Notes: generated from the letters alone by a model not told the origin. A stretch of 11,965 nt of DNA from a bacterium (GCA_012523655.1 JAAYTV010000315.1:1-11965); one strand, 5' to 3'. Counted from the stretch's first letter, positions 1 to 7,975 are shown. Made by a program: numbers and translations.

Positions 1-941
1 CTGGAAAAAAGCCAGTCGATTTTTGCCAGGCCGAACAGCTCTTTCTCAATGGGCGATTTGAAAAAATAGTGCAGGTCCTGCCACCATCGGCTGTCGCTGA
101 GATGGAGCGTGTTGGCGAGGAAATAGGAACTTTTTCCTCTGACCAGAGGGCCGCCGGCTGTGGCCTCCAGTTCGTTGGTCCTGCTCGTCTGCGTGCCGCC
201 GAACAGGTCGTCCTTTTCCAGCCGCAGTCTCAAGTGCGGCTGGTCGCCGCCGTTGCGGGTGATGATGTTGACGACGCCTGAGAGCGCATTGCCGTACTCT
301 GCTTCAAACCCGCCGGTCTTGACGCTGAGCTGGGAGATGGCGCTTTTGGGCAGTTCCATCCCCAATCCGCCGCTGATGAGATCCTGGATGGGAAAACCGT
401 CCACCAGATAGACCACCTCACGCGTTTTACCGCCGCGGACATGCCCCTCCGTGGTCACCCCGGGCTGCAGGCCGATGACGTTGTGAAATTTTTCTATAGG
501 CAGGGTCTCCAGTTGGGCGGCGGATTTTTCCCAGACCGTGCCCGTCACATCGGTTTGGATGAGGGGGCGTTCAGCGGTCACCTCGATCCCCTGCATTTCG
601 ATGGGCATGCTTTTGAGCCGCACAGCGAGCCGCGAGCGCAGATCCGGCAGAACCACGACCTCCCGGAAAACCAATGTCTGATAGCCGAGCAGGGACACCC
701 TCACCTGATAGGTTCCGGCGCGCAGATTGTGAATCACAAAACCGCCCCGGCTGTCGCTCACCGTCCCTTGCCGCGTTTCCAAGATCATGACCGCCGCACC
801 GATCAGAGGCTCCCGGGTGGCTGCATCCTGAACCATGCCCTCCAGCCGGCCCACAGTGCCGGCTTGCAGGATTTCCCCCAGACAAAGCCATAACAGGATC
901 AGCCAATGAAAAAGCCGGAAAGGGTTTGATGAGACGGACAT
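1..941 (-). CDS. TonB-dependent receptor with regulatory-like N-terminal domain, 5' part only
   Basis: Outer-membrane receptor of the TonB-dependent family, expected to import a bulky ligand (for example an oligosaccharide) using TonB-ExbBD energy. The frame is open from an ATG at 941 to the left edge: 313 codons plus 2 nt are present, so the C-terminal part including most of the beta-barrel is missing. Residues 1-28 form a signal peptide with hydrophobic core FHWLILLWLCLG. Residues ~31-115 are a CarboxypepD_reg-like beta-sandwich (GRLEGMVQDAATREPLIGAAV, later GTYQVRVSLLGYQT). The motif IEVTAERP (119-126) leads into the plug domain, ~125-232, with LQPGV, VRGGKTREVVYLVDGFPIQD and the typical plug end EYGNALSGVVNIITRNGG. 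The first barrel strands start near 235. An AAGGAG at 960-955 precedes the start by 13 nt, a rather long spacing. It is divergent from the hydrolase operon, suggesting a shared substrate. The family call is firm; the ligand cannot be read from the sequence. Confidence 0.93.
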   Translation of the reverse strand, partial: MSVSSNPFRLFHWLILLWLCLGEILQAGTVGRLEGMVQDAATREPLIGAAVMILETRQGTVSDSRGGFVIHNLRAGTYQVRVSLLGYQTLVFREVVVLPDLRSRLAVRLKSMPIEMQGIEVTAERPLIQTDVTGTVWEKSAAQLETLPIEKFHNVIGLQPGVTTEGHVRGGKTREVVYLVDGFPIQDLISGGLGMELPKSAISQLSVKTGGFEAEYGNALSGVVNIITRNGGDQPHLRLRLEKDDLFGGTQTSRTNELEATAGGPLVRGKSSYFLANTLHLSDSRWWQDLHYFFKSPIEKELFGLAKIDWLFS

Positions 942-1078
942 TGGGGAGACGACGCTCCTTTTTCGCTGATGGTAATGACCTGTTGAGAAATAATCTCTGC
1001 AAGGTTGGCGGCGGCTTGATGGAAACTTACGACTCCCGGCGTTCAAAATCAATCAAGTTTTTTCCGGTGAGTTTTCTC

Positions 1079-1107
1079 TTGCCCGTTCCAGAATAACTTG
1101 GTAAATT
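1079..1107 (+). promoter_or_regulatory. candidate sigma70-type promoter for the hydrolase operon
   Basis: In the 257-nt region between the divergent receptor and hydrolase genes, TTGCCC (1079-1084) and TAAATT (1102-1107) are separated by exactly 17 nt, each matching 4 of 6 consensus bases. A start near 1114 would leave a leader of about 85 nt. The leader contains a small stem, CTCAT-GGA-ATGAG at 1133-1145, of unknown meaning. No convincing promoter was found for the leftward receptor gene. This is a weak, pattern-only call. Confidence 0.25.
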
Positions 1108-1187
1108 CCTTCACTTGCCTGCCACGAAAGAACTCATGGAATGAGAATGGGCGATATCGCGCTTGCCTGGGGAGAACAAGAAGTTTT

Positions 1188-1192
1188 AGGAG
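1188..1192 (+). promoter_or_regulatory. ribosome binding site that fixes the start of the PqaA-type gene
   Basis: AGGAG lies 6 nt before the ATG at 1199. The in-frame TTG at 1193 would directly abut this Shine-Dalgarno sequence, so ATG 1199 is the better start. Confidence 0.7.
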
Positions 1193-1198
1193 TTGCTC

Positions 1199-2683
1199 AT
1201 GAAAACGATCATCCGAATTCGACCGCTGTTCTTTTTGCTTGTCGCCCTTTATGGGCTCTCTCTCAACGGATGCGCCGGACGAATGGAACAACCGCCCGTT
1301 GCGCCGACCCGGAATGTGATCAAAGACTATGCAACGGCCACCAAAGCGGAATACAGTTACCGCCTGCATAAAACCATCCCCGGCAACGGATACACCACCC
1401 ATGTCCTGCGCATGATCAGCGGCAAGTGGTTGACGGAACAAGAGGTGCAGGAGACGGAGTGGTGGCATTGGGTGCACGTCGTGGTTCCGGATACGCTCTC
1501 CAGCTCCACCGCTCTGCTGATGATCGGCGGCGGCAAACGCGAAGAATCAGAGCCCAAGGACGCCCCTTCTTCGCTGCGACAGATCGCTCTGCAGACCCAC
1601 AGCGTGGTGGCGCATCTGCACAATGTGCCCAATCAGCCGCTTAATTTTGTCAACGATCCCTATGGCCGGCGATCAGAGGATGAATTGATCGCCTACGGCT
1701 GGCGCAAGTTTCTCGAAGCAGGCGGCGGAGAGGATCAGGTCCAATGGCTGGCCCGGTTGCCCATGACCCGAGCGGCGGTCCGCGCCATGGACGCCATTAC
1801 CGATTACACCACGCAGACGCTTGGGCGTCCGGTGACCCGGTTTGTGACCGCCGGCGGCTCCAAACGCGGATGGACGACTTGGGCCACGGCCATCGCTGAT
1901 GAACGCGTGGCGGCCATTGTTCCGCTGGTGATCGATCTGCTCAACTTGGAGCCGTCCTTTCTCCACCACTGGCAGGCCTATGGACAATGGTCATCGGCAG
2001 TGGACGATTACGTCCGCGAAGGCATCATGGAATGGATGGGCACTCTCGAATTCAACCAGCTGCTGAAATATGCAGACCCTTACTCTTATCATAAACAGTT
2101 GACCCTGCCCAAGATGGTGATCAATGCTTCAGGGGATGAATTTTTTCTTCCGGATTCGTGGCAATTTTATTGGCAGGACTTGGTCGGCGAAAAACATCTG
2201 CGCTATATTCCCAATACCGGCCATTCTCTGAGCAAAACCGATGCTGAGGAGACGATAGCCGCCTTTTTTGAAAGCGTCGTCAAGCAAACGCCTCGGCCTG
2301 ATTTTGATTGGCGCGTGGACAGAGGCGCTCTGGTGATCGTGACCAGCCCGAATCAACCGCCGCAGAGCATCAAACTCTGGCAGGCCACCAACGATAATGC
2401 CCGTGATTTTCGCCTTCCGGTTCTGGGCAAAGCTTATATTTCCACCGAGGTACCTCTGAGCAGCGATGGAAAATACCGGATCACCGTCACTCCTCCGGAA
2501 AAGGGCTGGACCGCCTTTTTCGTCGAGCTCACCTATCCTGGCCCGGGCCGGACGCCGTTTAAATTCACCACCGGCGTGACCGTAGTGCCGGAACAGCTGC
2601 CGTTCCCGGCTTTTAAACCGGCGACGCCGAAAGGGACGCCCATGCCGACACAGAAAACAAGCGGATTCCAAATCAAGCGCTGA
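1199..2683 (+). CDS. PhoPQ-activated pathogenicity-related (PqaA-type) alpha/beta-hydrolase lipoprotein
   Basis: A 494-residue protein of the PhoPQ-activated pathogenicity-related family (PqaA in Salmonella), whose biochemical substrate is not established. Residues 1-25 are a lipoprotein signal: basic MKTIIRIR, hydrophobic PLFFLLVALYGL, lipobox LNGC with Cys25 as the lipidation site. The body, ~60-365, looks like an alpha/beta-hydrolase. WWHWVHVVVPD (88-98) and LLMIGGGK are early strands. GGSKRGW gives a nucleophile elbow with Ser221; NASGDEFF carries a likely acid Asp313; NTGHS carries the likely catalytic His342. All three triad positions are present, so an active hydrolase is inferred. A C-terminal beta-rich part (~370-465) matches the family's extra domain; the proline-rich tail looks disordered. 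Length is close to full for the family. The PhoD-like gene follows after 13 nt, so both are probably co-transcribed. Family assignment is strong; an esterase or peptidase-like activity would be a guess. Confidence 0.9.
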   Translation: MKTIIRIRPLFFLLVALYGLSLNGCAGRMEQPPVAPTRNVIKDYATATKAEYSYRLHKTIPGNGYTTHVLRMISGKWLTEQEVQETEWWHWVHVVVPDTLSSSTALLMIGGGKREESEPKDAPSSLRQIALQTHSVVAHLHNVPNQPLNFVNDPYGRRSEDELIAYGWRKFLEAGGGEDQVQWLARLPMTRAAVRAMDAITDYTTQTLGRPVTRFVTAGGSKRGWTTWATAIADERVAAIVPLVIDLLNLEPSFLHHWQAYGQWSSAVDDYVREGIMEWMGTLEFNQLLKYADPYSYHKQLTLPKMVINASGDEFFLPDSWQFYWQDLVGEKHLRYIPNTGHSLSKTDAEETIAAFFESVVKQTPRPDFDWRVDRGALVIVTSPNQPPQSIKLWQATNDNARDFRLPVLGKAYISTEVPLSSDGKYRITVTPPEKGWTAFFVELTYPGPGRTPFKFTTGVTVVPEQLPFPAFKPATPKGTPMPTQKTSGFQIKR

Positions 2684-2696
2684 GGGAGGTGACTGG

Positions 2697-4301
2697 ATGC
2701 ACCATTTCTCCGCTGGTTCCAGAAGAGGTCGGGTCCTGACTTTATTCCTGGCTGCGTGGTTTGTCGGATTCAGCGCCATTGCCCAAGAACGGCAACGGCA
2801 GGATCTCCGCCAGGCCGGGAATTTACAGCTGCTCAACCTCTGGGGGGAACAGCCGGCTGTCATCCAGTCGCTCTACAATGCCGCTTTCAACGTCCTTGCA
2901 GCCGATCAATTTGCCGGCTATAAGGCCCTTTCCCAGGACTCTGTGGTGCGCAGGCTGAGCAGAGCCTGCAACCTGACGCATCTCGGCGGTCCCATGCTGG
3001 GCGACCTTACTTCGCAGGGAGCTAAAGTGTGGGTGCGTACGCTTTATCCCGCCAGGGTTGAGGTCCGCGTCGCCACGGAGCGTGGTGAGAAAAAGTTCGG
3101 CCCGGTCAAAAGCACGTTCGAAAATGATCTGTCCGCCGTTGTAGCGGTCACCGGATTAAAGCCGGGTACGAGTCATGTCTACCGGGTTTTGATCGACGGA
3201 ACGCCCATCCTTCTTCCGCAGCCCGCCATTCTCACTACTCTTCCATCCAGCAGCCATTCGGGTCCATGGCGGATCATTTTCGGCAGTTGTTATCATCGCT
3301 GGGGGTTGGGCAATCAAGCTCTAGCTCAGCGCATGGCGGAGCGCACGCCGCATGCTCTCCTGCTTTGCGGCGACATTGCGGTACAGGACCGGAACAATCA
3401 TTTGGGCATGCATCGCGCCGACTATTTGTTGCGCGATTTTTTCCCGGCATGGAAAAATCTCGTCGCCTCTTTGCCGGTCTATGCCGTATGGGATGATCAC
3501 GACTATTTTGATAACGATAAAGCAGGCGTCCCTGAAGGATATTCTCCTGCAGACCGGCTGAACGTATGGCGCGTATTCAAACGGGCGTGGAATAATCCAT
3601 CCTATGGTTTCGGCTCAAAGGGGCAGGGTCTTTTTTTTCGGACGCGGATTGGTCCGTGCGACGTCATCATGACCGATACCCGGTATTTCCGCAAGAATGA
3701 AACGGGATCCTTTCTGGGCGACGAGCAGATGAAATGGCTGCTGAAACAACTGCAAGCATGCCAAGGCCCGTTCATCATTCTGTCCAGCGGCACCATGTGG
3801 AACGATTATGTTTCAAACGGCAAGGATTCCTGGGGTCGATGGGATCCCGCCGGCCGGGAACGGATATTCCATTTCATCGAATCCAAACGAATCGGCGGAG
3901 TGTTGCTGATATCCGGGGATCGCCATGGCGCGCGCGGCTTTCGTATTCCGCGTTCATCCGGATACGAGTTTTACGAATTTGAAGCGGCCAGCCTTGGCGG
4001 CCGCACAGGACCGCCGGTGACCGATCCGGAGTGGAGGACCCAGCTCTACGGCGTGGCCGGCGTTTATGCTTTTGGAGAGTTTACTTTTGACACCTCAATC
4101 CCGGATCCCGTTGTCACTTTTAGATTGATCCAGCAGGATGGGACGATCCTTTACGAAGTGGCGTTGCCCCGCAGCCAGCTGACGCCGCCTCCGGCCAGAC
4201 ACGATGAAAGAACCTGCTTAAATTACAACAGTTGCACTATTTCACCAGCCTCACGGCTGCAATCCCATGAGCAAGGCATCGAAAGTCTGTGCACTCCCTA
4301 A
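2697..4301 (+). CDS. PhoD-like alkaline phosphatase/phosphodiesterase, exported
   Basis: A 534-residue PhoD-family metallophosphoesterase. Family members hydrolyse phosphate mono- and diesters outside the cytoplasm, using metal ions such as Ca and Fe. The start has a strong ribosome site (GGGAGGTG, 5 nt spacer). Residues ~11-30 form a signal peptide (VLTLFLAAWFVGFSAIA, likely cleaved after AIA), without the twin-arginine motif of Bacillus PhoD. Residues ~31-94 are an extra, probably helical segment. ~95-183 is the fibronectin-like PhoD N-terminal domain (GDLTSQGAKVWVR, VTGLKPGTSHVYRV). The catalytic domain follows with GSC (196-198), CGD (Asp226), WDDHDY (265-270), TDTRYF (326-331) and SGDRHGA (406-412), all the expected metal-site motifs. 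The last ~40 residues, after VALPRSQL, resemble no domain I know and may be a read-through tail. The sulfatase gene starts 19 nt after the stop. The family is clear; the substrate is not. Confidence 0.92.
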   Translation: MHHFSAGSRRGRVLTLFLAAWFVGFSAIAQERQRQDLRQAGNLQLLNLWGEQPAVIQSLYNAAFNVLAADQFAGYKALSQDSVVRRLSRACNLTHLGGPMLGDLTSQGAKVWVRTLYPARVEVRVATERGEKKFGPVKSTFENDLSAVVAVTGLKPGTSHVYRVLIDGTPILLPQPAILTTLPSSSHSGPWRIIFGSCYHRWGLGNQALAQRMAERTPHALLLCGDIAVQDRNNHLGMHRADYLLRDFFPAWKNLVASLPVYAVWDDHDYFDNDKAGVPEGYSPADRLNVWRVFKRAWNNPSYGFGSKGQGLFFRTRIGPCDVIMTDTRYFRKNETGSFLGDEQMKWLLKQLQACQGPFIILSSGTMWNDYVSNGKDSWGRWDPAGRERIFHFIESKRIGGVLLISGDRHGARGFRIPRSSGYEFYEFEAASLGGRTGPPVTDPEWRTQLYGVAGVYAFGEFTFDTSIPDPVVTFRLIQQDGTILYEVALPRSQLTPPPARHDERTCLNYNSCTISPASRLQSHEQGIESLCTP

Positions 4302-4308
4302 CAACAAC

Positions 4309-4312
4309 AGGA
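4309..4312 (+). promoter_or_regulatory. modest ribosome binding site of the sulfatase gene
   Basis: AGGA lies 8 nt before the ATG at 4321. The alternative in-frame ATG at 4267 has no purine-rich site upstream and would put 18 hydrophilic residues in front of the twin-arginine signal, so 4321 is preferred. Confidence 0.5.
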
Positions 4313-4320
4313 ATATCACC

Positions 4321-5922
4321 ATGGCCCTTTTAAGCCGCAGAGCTTTTTTCGCCCGTACGGCGGCAGGCATGGGTACTGCCGGTCTGACCCTATGTTTGGG
4401 AGGCATTGGACTGAACGGCTGCGCGGCAAAACGGAAAAGGCCCAATATCTTGCTGGCGATCAGCGACGATCAGTCCTGGCTGCATACCGGCACCTTGGGC
4501 TGCCGCGCGGTTCACACTCCGGCCTTTGATCGGATTGCCGCAGAAGGGGTGCTTTGCAGCAATGCCTTCTGCACAGCGCCTCAGTGCAGCCCCAACCGGG
4601 CATCTCTGCTCACCGGCCGTCATCTGTGGCAAAACGCAGAGGCGGGAACCCATGCCAGCAGTTTTCCCCGCCGACTGATAGTTTATCCGGATCTGCTGGA
4701 AAACGCGGGCTATGCGGTTGGATTTACCGGAAAACCGTGGGGACCCGGCAATTGGCGGGTCAGCGGGTGGCCGCGCAATCCGGTTGGAGAAGAATTCAAT
4801 CAGGCGAAAACAGCGACGCCTCCGTCCTCTGGAATCGCCCGCGATGATTACGCCGCCAATTTCAAACTATTTCTGGCGCAGATAGAGCGGAACCGGCCGT
4901 TCTGTTTCTGGTATGGGTGTCAGGAGCCGCATCGCGACTATGAGAGAGGATCGGGCTTGAATGCGGGCAAGAAGTTGGAGGAGGTGGTGGTGCCGCCGTT
5001 TTTGCCCGATACCGAGGCGGTGCGCAGCGATCTTCTTGATTATCTGCTGGAAATCGAATGGTTCGACCGGCATTTGGCGGAGATGATGAACCTGCTGGCG
5101 GAACGCGGCGAACTCGACGATACCTTGATCATCGTCACCTCTGACAACGGCATGCCGTTTCCGCGCGCTAAAGCAAATCTTTATGAGTTCGGCGTTCATC
5201 TTCCTTTGGCCGTGCGTTATCCCGCCGCGGTCCCTCAAGGTCGGCGCATCGATGATCTAATCAGCTTTGTCGATCTGGCGCCGACCCTGCTGGAGGCAGC
5301 CGGGCTTGCCGCGCCTGACACAATGACCGGCCGTAGCATTTGGCCGCTGCTGACAGCGGACAAATGCGGCATTTTGGATTCCTGCCGGGACCATGTGCTT
5401 TTCGGCCGGGAGCGGCACACGCACGCACGGCCTGATAATCTGGGCTATCCGAGCCGTGCCATTCGCACACATCAGTATCTGTATATTTGGAATATAAAAC
5501 CTGAACGCTGGCCGGTCGGGGATCCGCAAGGCTTTTATGATGTTGACGCCTCTCCCAGCAAGGAATATATCCTGGAACATCGCAGTCAAGAATCTTTTGC
5601 CGATTTTTTTGCTTTGGCCTTCGGAGTGCGCAGCGAGGAGGAACTCTATGATGTGACGGCGGATCCTGCGTGTCTCAATAATCTTGCGCAGTTGGAGTCC
5701 CATGCTTCGATCCGGCAAGACCTGCGCGCCAGACTGGAGAGCCAGCTGCAGACACAGGGGGATCCACGCATGAACGGCAGCGAAGTTTTTGAAAGCTATC
5801 CCCGTTTTAGTCCCATGCGCATGGAAATTCCCGGATTCAAAGAACAGAATCACTACAATCTGCGTTATCGCGCATTGGAAAGAGAAGATGATACAAATGA
5901 AAGCTTACAGCATCAAGGTTGA
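4321..5922 (+). CDS. Tat-exported lipoprotein sulfatase, heparan N-sulfatase (SGSH)-like
   Basis: A 533-residue type I (formylglycine-dependent) sulfatase, predicted to remove sulfate from a sugar outside the cytoplasm. The N-terminus carries a twin-arginine signal (SRRAFFARTAAGMG, Arg6-Arg7) followed by a lipobox LNGC with Cys34, so a Tat-exported lipoprotein is predicted. The catalytic core starts with RPNILLAISDDQ, where Asp49/Asp50 are metal ligands. The signature is CSPNRASLLTGR, whose Cys89 would be converted to formylglycine. Other catalytic residues seen are Lys138 (FTGKPWG), His204 (EPHRDY), Asp275-Asn276 (TSDNG) and Lys284 (K-A-N-L-Y-E). The stretches VVPPFLPDTEAVRSDLLDYL and TSDNGMPFP, and the C-terminal ELYDVTADP...NLA, resemble N-sulfoglucosamine sulfohydrolase, so this subfamily is the best guess. 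Export by Tat fits modification and folding before secretion. It is the last gene of the three-hydrolase run. Sulfatase: near certain; exact substrate: inferred. Confidence 0.93.
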   Translation: MALLSRRAFFARTAAGMGTAGLTLCLGGIGLNGCAAKRKRPNILLAISDDQSWLHTGTLGCRAVHTPAFDRIAAEGVLCSNAFCTAPQCSPNRASLLTGRHLWQNAEAGTHASSFPRRLIVYPDLLENAGYAVGFTGKPWGPGNWRVSGWPRNPVGEEFNQAKTATPPSSGIARDDYAANFKLFLAQIERNRPFCFWYGCQEPHRDYERGSGLNAGKKLEEVVVPPFLPDTEAVRSDLLDYLLEIEWFDRHLAEMMNLLAERGELDDTLIIVTSDNGMPFPRAKANLYEFGVHLPLAVRYPAAVPQGRRIDDLISFVDLAPTLLEAAGLAAPDTMTGRSIWPLLTADKCGILDSCRDHVLFGRERHTHARPDNLGYPSRAIRTHQYLYIWNIKPERWPVGDPQGFYDVDASPSKEYILEHRSQESFADFFALAFGVRSEEELYDVTADPACLNNLAQLESHASIRQDLRARLESQLQTQGDPRMNGSEVFESYPRFSPMRMEIPGFKEQNHYNLRYRALEREDDTNESLQHQG

Positions 5923-6318
5923 GATGAACCTGCCTCGCTACCTGAAGAGAAAAGCGGAGTTGAATCGCGTGGATGCCATATGAATGGGGCTAACTCGCCA
6001 TGTTCCTGTTGATCTGGTCAGCGTCTTTCAGCCACAAGCGACCAGAGCATGATCCTCGCCGCTTTCCCGCCGGAGCAGACCGGATAGTCTGAAGCGAGCA
6101 TCTGCCGGGCGCTGGCAGTGATCGATCACGGCATGACATTGCGGCCATTCGAGAAGAGCCTCATCCATAGGCCGGCTAACGTGCGTTGATAAGGTTCTAC
6201 TGTTATTTAAGCACTACCGCTTTGGTTGCGTTGAGGCGCTTTGAAGAGGTTGCTGAGACTGCAGGCCATCTAATGGCTTTCAATTAAAATCACCCGGCAT
6301 AGTAAAGGAAGGATCCCA
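5923..6318 (+). other. 396-nt intergenic region without a convincing gene
   Basis: No coding region I can defend. A frame overlapping the sulfatase end runs to a stop at 5983 but has no plausible ribosome site or homology. On the minus strand, two short open frames (6018-6125, 35 codons; 6028-6168, 46 codons from an ATG at 6168) have no supporting signal. Weak inverted repeats occur: TCTGGTC/GACCAGA (6013-6019 and 6040-6046) and CTGCC/GGCAG (6102-6106 and 6114-6118); neither is followed by a T-run. The far end carries the promoter region and the AAGGAAGGA ribosome site of the symporter. TTGATA (6187-6192) with a poor -10, TAAGCA, 16 nt on is the only promoter-like pair noted, and it is weak. 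Confidence 0.5.
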
Positions 6319-7821
6319 ATGGATTTGCTCAAGTTATCAGAGAGCCTCGATGGTTTTTTCTGGGGAAAGGTGATTGTCTTTTTGTGTCTGTTCGCCGGCA
6401 TTTATTTTTCTATTCTCATGCGATTTCCTCAGTTGCGTTTGATCCGGGACATGGTCGGTCAGCTGCTCGGCGGTAAAAGCTCGGAAAAGGGTGTTTCATC
6501 TTTTCAGGGTTTTTCCATGGCGCTGGGGGGCCGCGTCGGTACTGGCAATATCACCGGCGTCGCCAGTGCTATTTTTTTTGGCGGCCCGGGCGCCGTGTTC
6601 TGGATGTGGGCCATCGCATTTCTCGGCGCCGGCTCTGCATACATTGAATCCGCGTTGGCGCAGGTATGGAAAGAGGAGATTCATGGCGAGTATCGCGGCG
6701 GTCCGGCCTATTATATGGAAAGAGGGCTGCGCAACAAAAAGCTGGGCTTTGCCTTTGCCGTTCTGACAATCCTGTCCTGCGGCGTGTTGCTTCCCGGCAT
6801 TCAATCCAACTCGTTTGCCACTGCTGCCACAGCCTCCTTCGGCATTGATCCGTTATACATTGCATTTTTATACAGCGGTTTGCTCGGCTGGGTGATATTC
6901 GGCGGCGGCCGGCGTATTGCCAAAACAGCCGAGATGATCGTTCCGTTCATGGCCGTGGGCTACATCCTGCTGGCCCTTTTCATATTATTGATTCATTTCG
7001 AAAGAATCCCTCAAGTTTTTCATCTGATATTCAGCAGTGCGTTCAATCGTCATGCTGTTTATGGCGCGATTTTCGGTTCAGCAATCAGCTGGGGCGTCAA
7101 GCGGGGCATTTTTTCCAATGAGGCGGGACAGGGCACCGGCGCCCAGGCGGCCGGCGCGGCGGAGGTCTCGCATCCGGCCAAGCAGGGTCTGGTCCAGACC
7201 TTTTCGGTGTATGTCGACACCCTGTTCATCTGCACTGCCACGGCCATCATGATCATTTCCACCAATGCGTTCAATGTGGCCAATCCAGCGGGTGGATTTC
7301 TCACGGAAAACATTCCGGGCATCGTTTACGGCAATTTCACTCAGACGGCGGTCAACAGCGAGGTGCCCGGATTCGGCGGCGGCTTTGTGTCCATCGCCTT
7401 GCTGTTTTTTACTTTCAGCACCGTACTGGCCTATGCGTTTTATGTCGATTCGAATGTCGGCTACATTTTCAGGGAAAACAGCACCGGCTGGGGGTACCGC
7501 ATCACCCTTACGCTTTCGCGTTTTGTCATCTGTATCATGACCTTCATCGGCACCATCATGTCCGCCAATATGGTATGGAACTTTGGTTCCGCCGGCGTTG
7601 GCGCCATGGCCTGGTTCAATGTGATCGTGATTCTGCTATTGACCAAACCAGGCATCCGGACATTGAAGGATTATGAACAACAGAAAAAAATGGGGCTGGA
7701 CCCGGTTTTTGTCCCGGAGCGCTGCGGCATCGAGGGGGCGGAATTGTGGACAGAGATTGCGGCAAAGAACTATCCGCAACAATTGGCCGCGTTGAAAGAA
7801 AAGGAGGCGAAGAAAGCCTAG
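6319..7821 (+). CDS. sodium:alanine/glycine symporter, AGCS family
   Basis: A 500-residue inner-membrane carrier of the alanine or glycine:cation symporter family (Na_Ala_symp; relatives AlsT, DagA, GlyP), importing a small neutral amino acid with Na+ or H+. The ribosome site AAGGAAGGA ends 5 nt before the ATG. About ten to eleven hydrophobic segments are visible, beginning at ~16-34 (VIVFLCLFAGIYFSIL) and including ~88-112, ~143-160, ~178-196, ~206-226, ~296-315, ~354-376, ~400-418 and ~424-442. Family signatures are GGRVGTGNITGVASAI (70-85) in the first substrate/ion-binding region and KRGIFSNEAGQGTGAQAAGA (261-280) followed by SHPAKQG. The C-terminal DYEQQKKMGLDPVF and GAELW are also typical. 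Length matches the family. It is separated from the hydrolase operon by 396 nt, so it probably has its own promoter. Family is certain; alanine versus glycine versus another amino acid cannot be decided here. Confidence 0.96.
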   Translation: MDLLKLSESLDGFFWGKVIVFLCLFAGIYFSILMRFPQLRLIRDMVGQLLGGKSSEKGVSSFQGFSMALGGRVGTGNITGVASAIFFGGPGAVFWMWAIAFLGAGSAYIESALAQVWKEEIHGEYRGGPAYYMERGLRNKKLGFAFAVLTILSCGVLLPGIQSNSFATAATASFGIDPLYIAFLYSGLLGWVIFGGGRRIAKTAEMIVPFMAVGYILLALFILLIHFERIPQVFHLIFSSAFNRHAVYGAIFGSAISWGVKRGIFSNEAGQGTGAQAAGAAEVSHPAKQGLVQTFSVYVDTLFICTATAIMIISTNAFNVANPAGGFLTENIPGIVYGNFTQTAVNSEVPGFGGGFVSIALLFFTFSTVLAYAFYVDSNVGYIFRENSTGWGYRITLTLSRFVICIMTFIGTIMSANMVWNFGSAGVGAMAWFNVIVILLLTKPGIRTLKDYEQQKKMGLDPVFVPERCGIEGAELWTEIAAKNYPQQLAALKEKEAKKA

Positions 7822-7908
7822 CCGGACCTGTGCTTCCGCTGCAGGGCGATGGAGGCATTCCCGTAAAAGGCTGAAAGATTCATTGCCGGCATGCTCTCGT
7901 AAAATTTA

Positions 7909-7962
7909 CCAACGCTCCACCTTGTCTGCTCACACCGAGATGTGAAAGCATTTTTGCGTTGG
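7909..7962. repeat. inverted repeat in the convergent intergenic region
   Basis: CCAACGC (7909-7915) and GCGTTGG (7956-7962) are perfect 7-nt arms around a 40-nt loop. The loop contains a small stem CACA-CCGAGA-TGTG (7931-7944) and a TTTTT (7951-7955). It sits between the symporter stop and the stop of the leftward propeller gene, where a bidirectional terminator would be expected. However, it lacks the short GC stem plus T-run of a standard intrinsic terminator. Confidence 0.3.
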
Positions 7963-7975
7963 ACTCTGGTCTCGT

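Noticed and set aside
571..1002. 143-codon minus-strand frame overlapping the receptor start
   Set aside because: It is out of frame with the receptor, whose signal peptide, regulatory-like domain and plug motifs are unmistakable; this frame shows no domain and is Arg/Gly/Ser-rich shadow sequence.
2129..2863. 244-codon minus-strand frame across the PqaA/PhoD junction
   Set aside because: Antisense to two recognised genes and without any recognisable motif; a by-product of GC-biased codons.
5789..5983. 64-codon plus-strand frame overlapping the sulfatase 3' end
   Set aside because: Mostly out of frame with the sulfatase, no ribosome site at its internal ATGs and no similarity I recognise.
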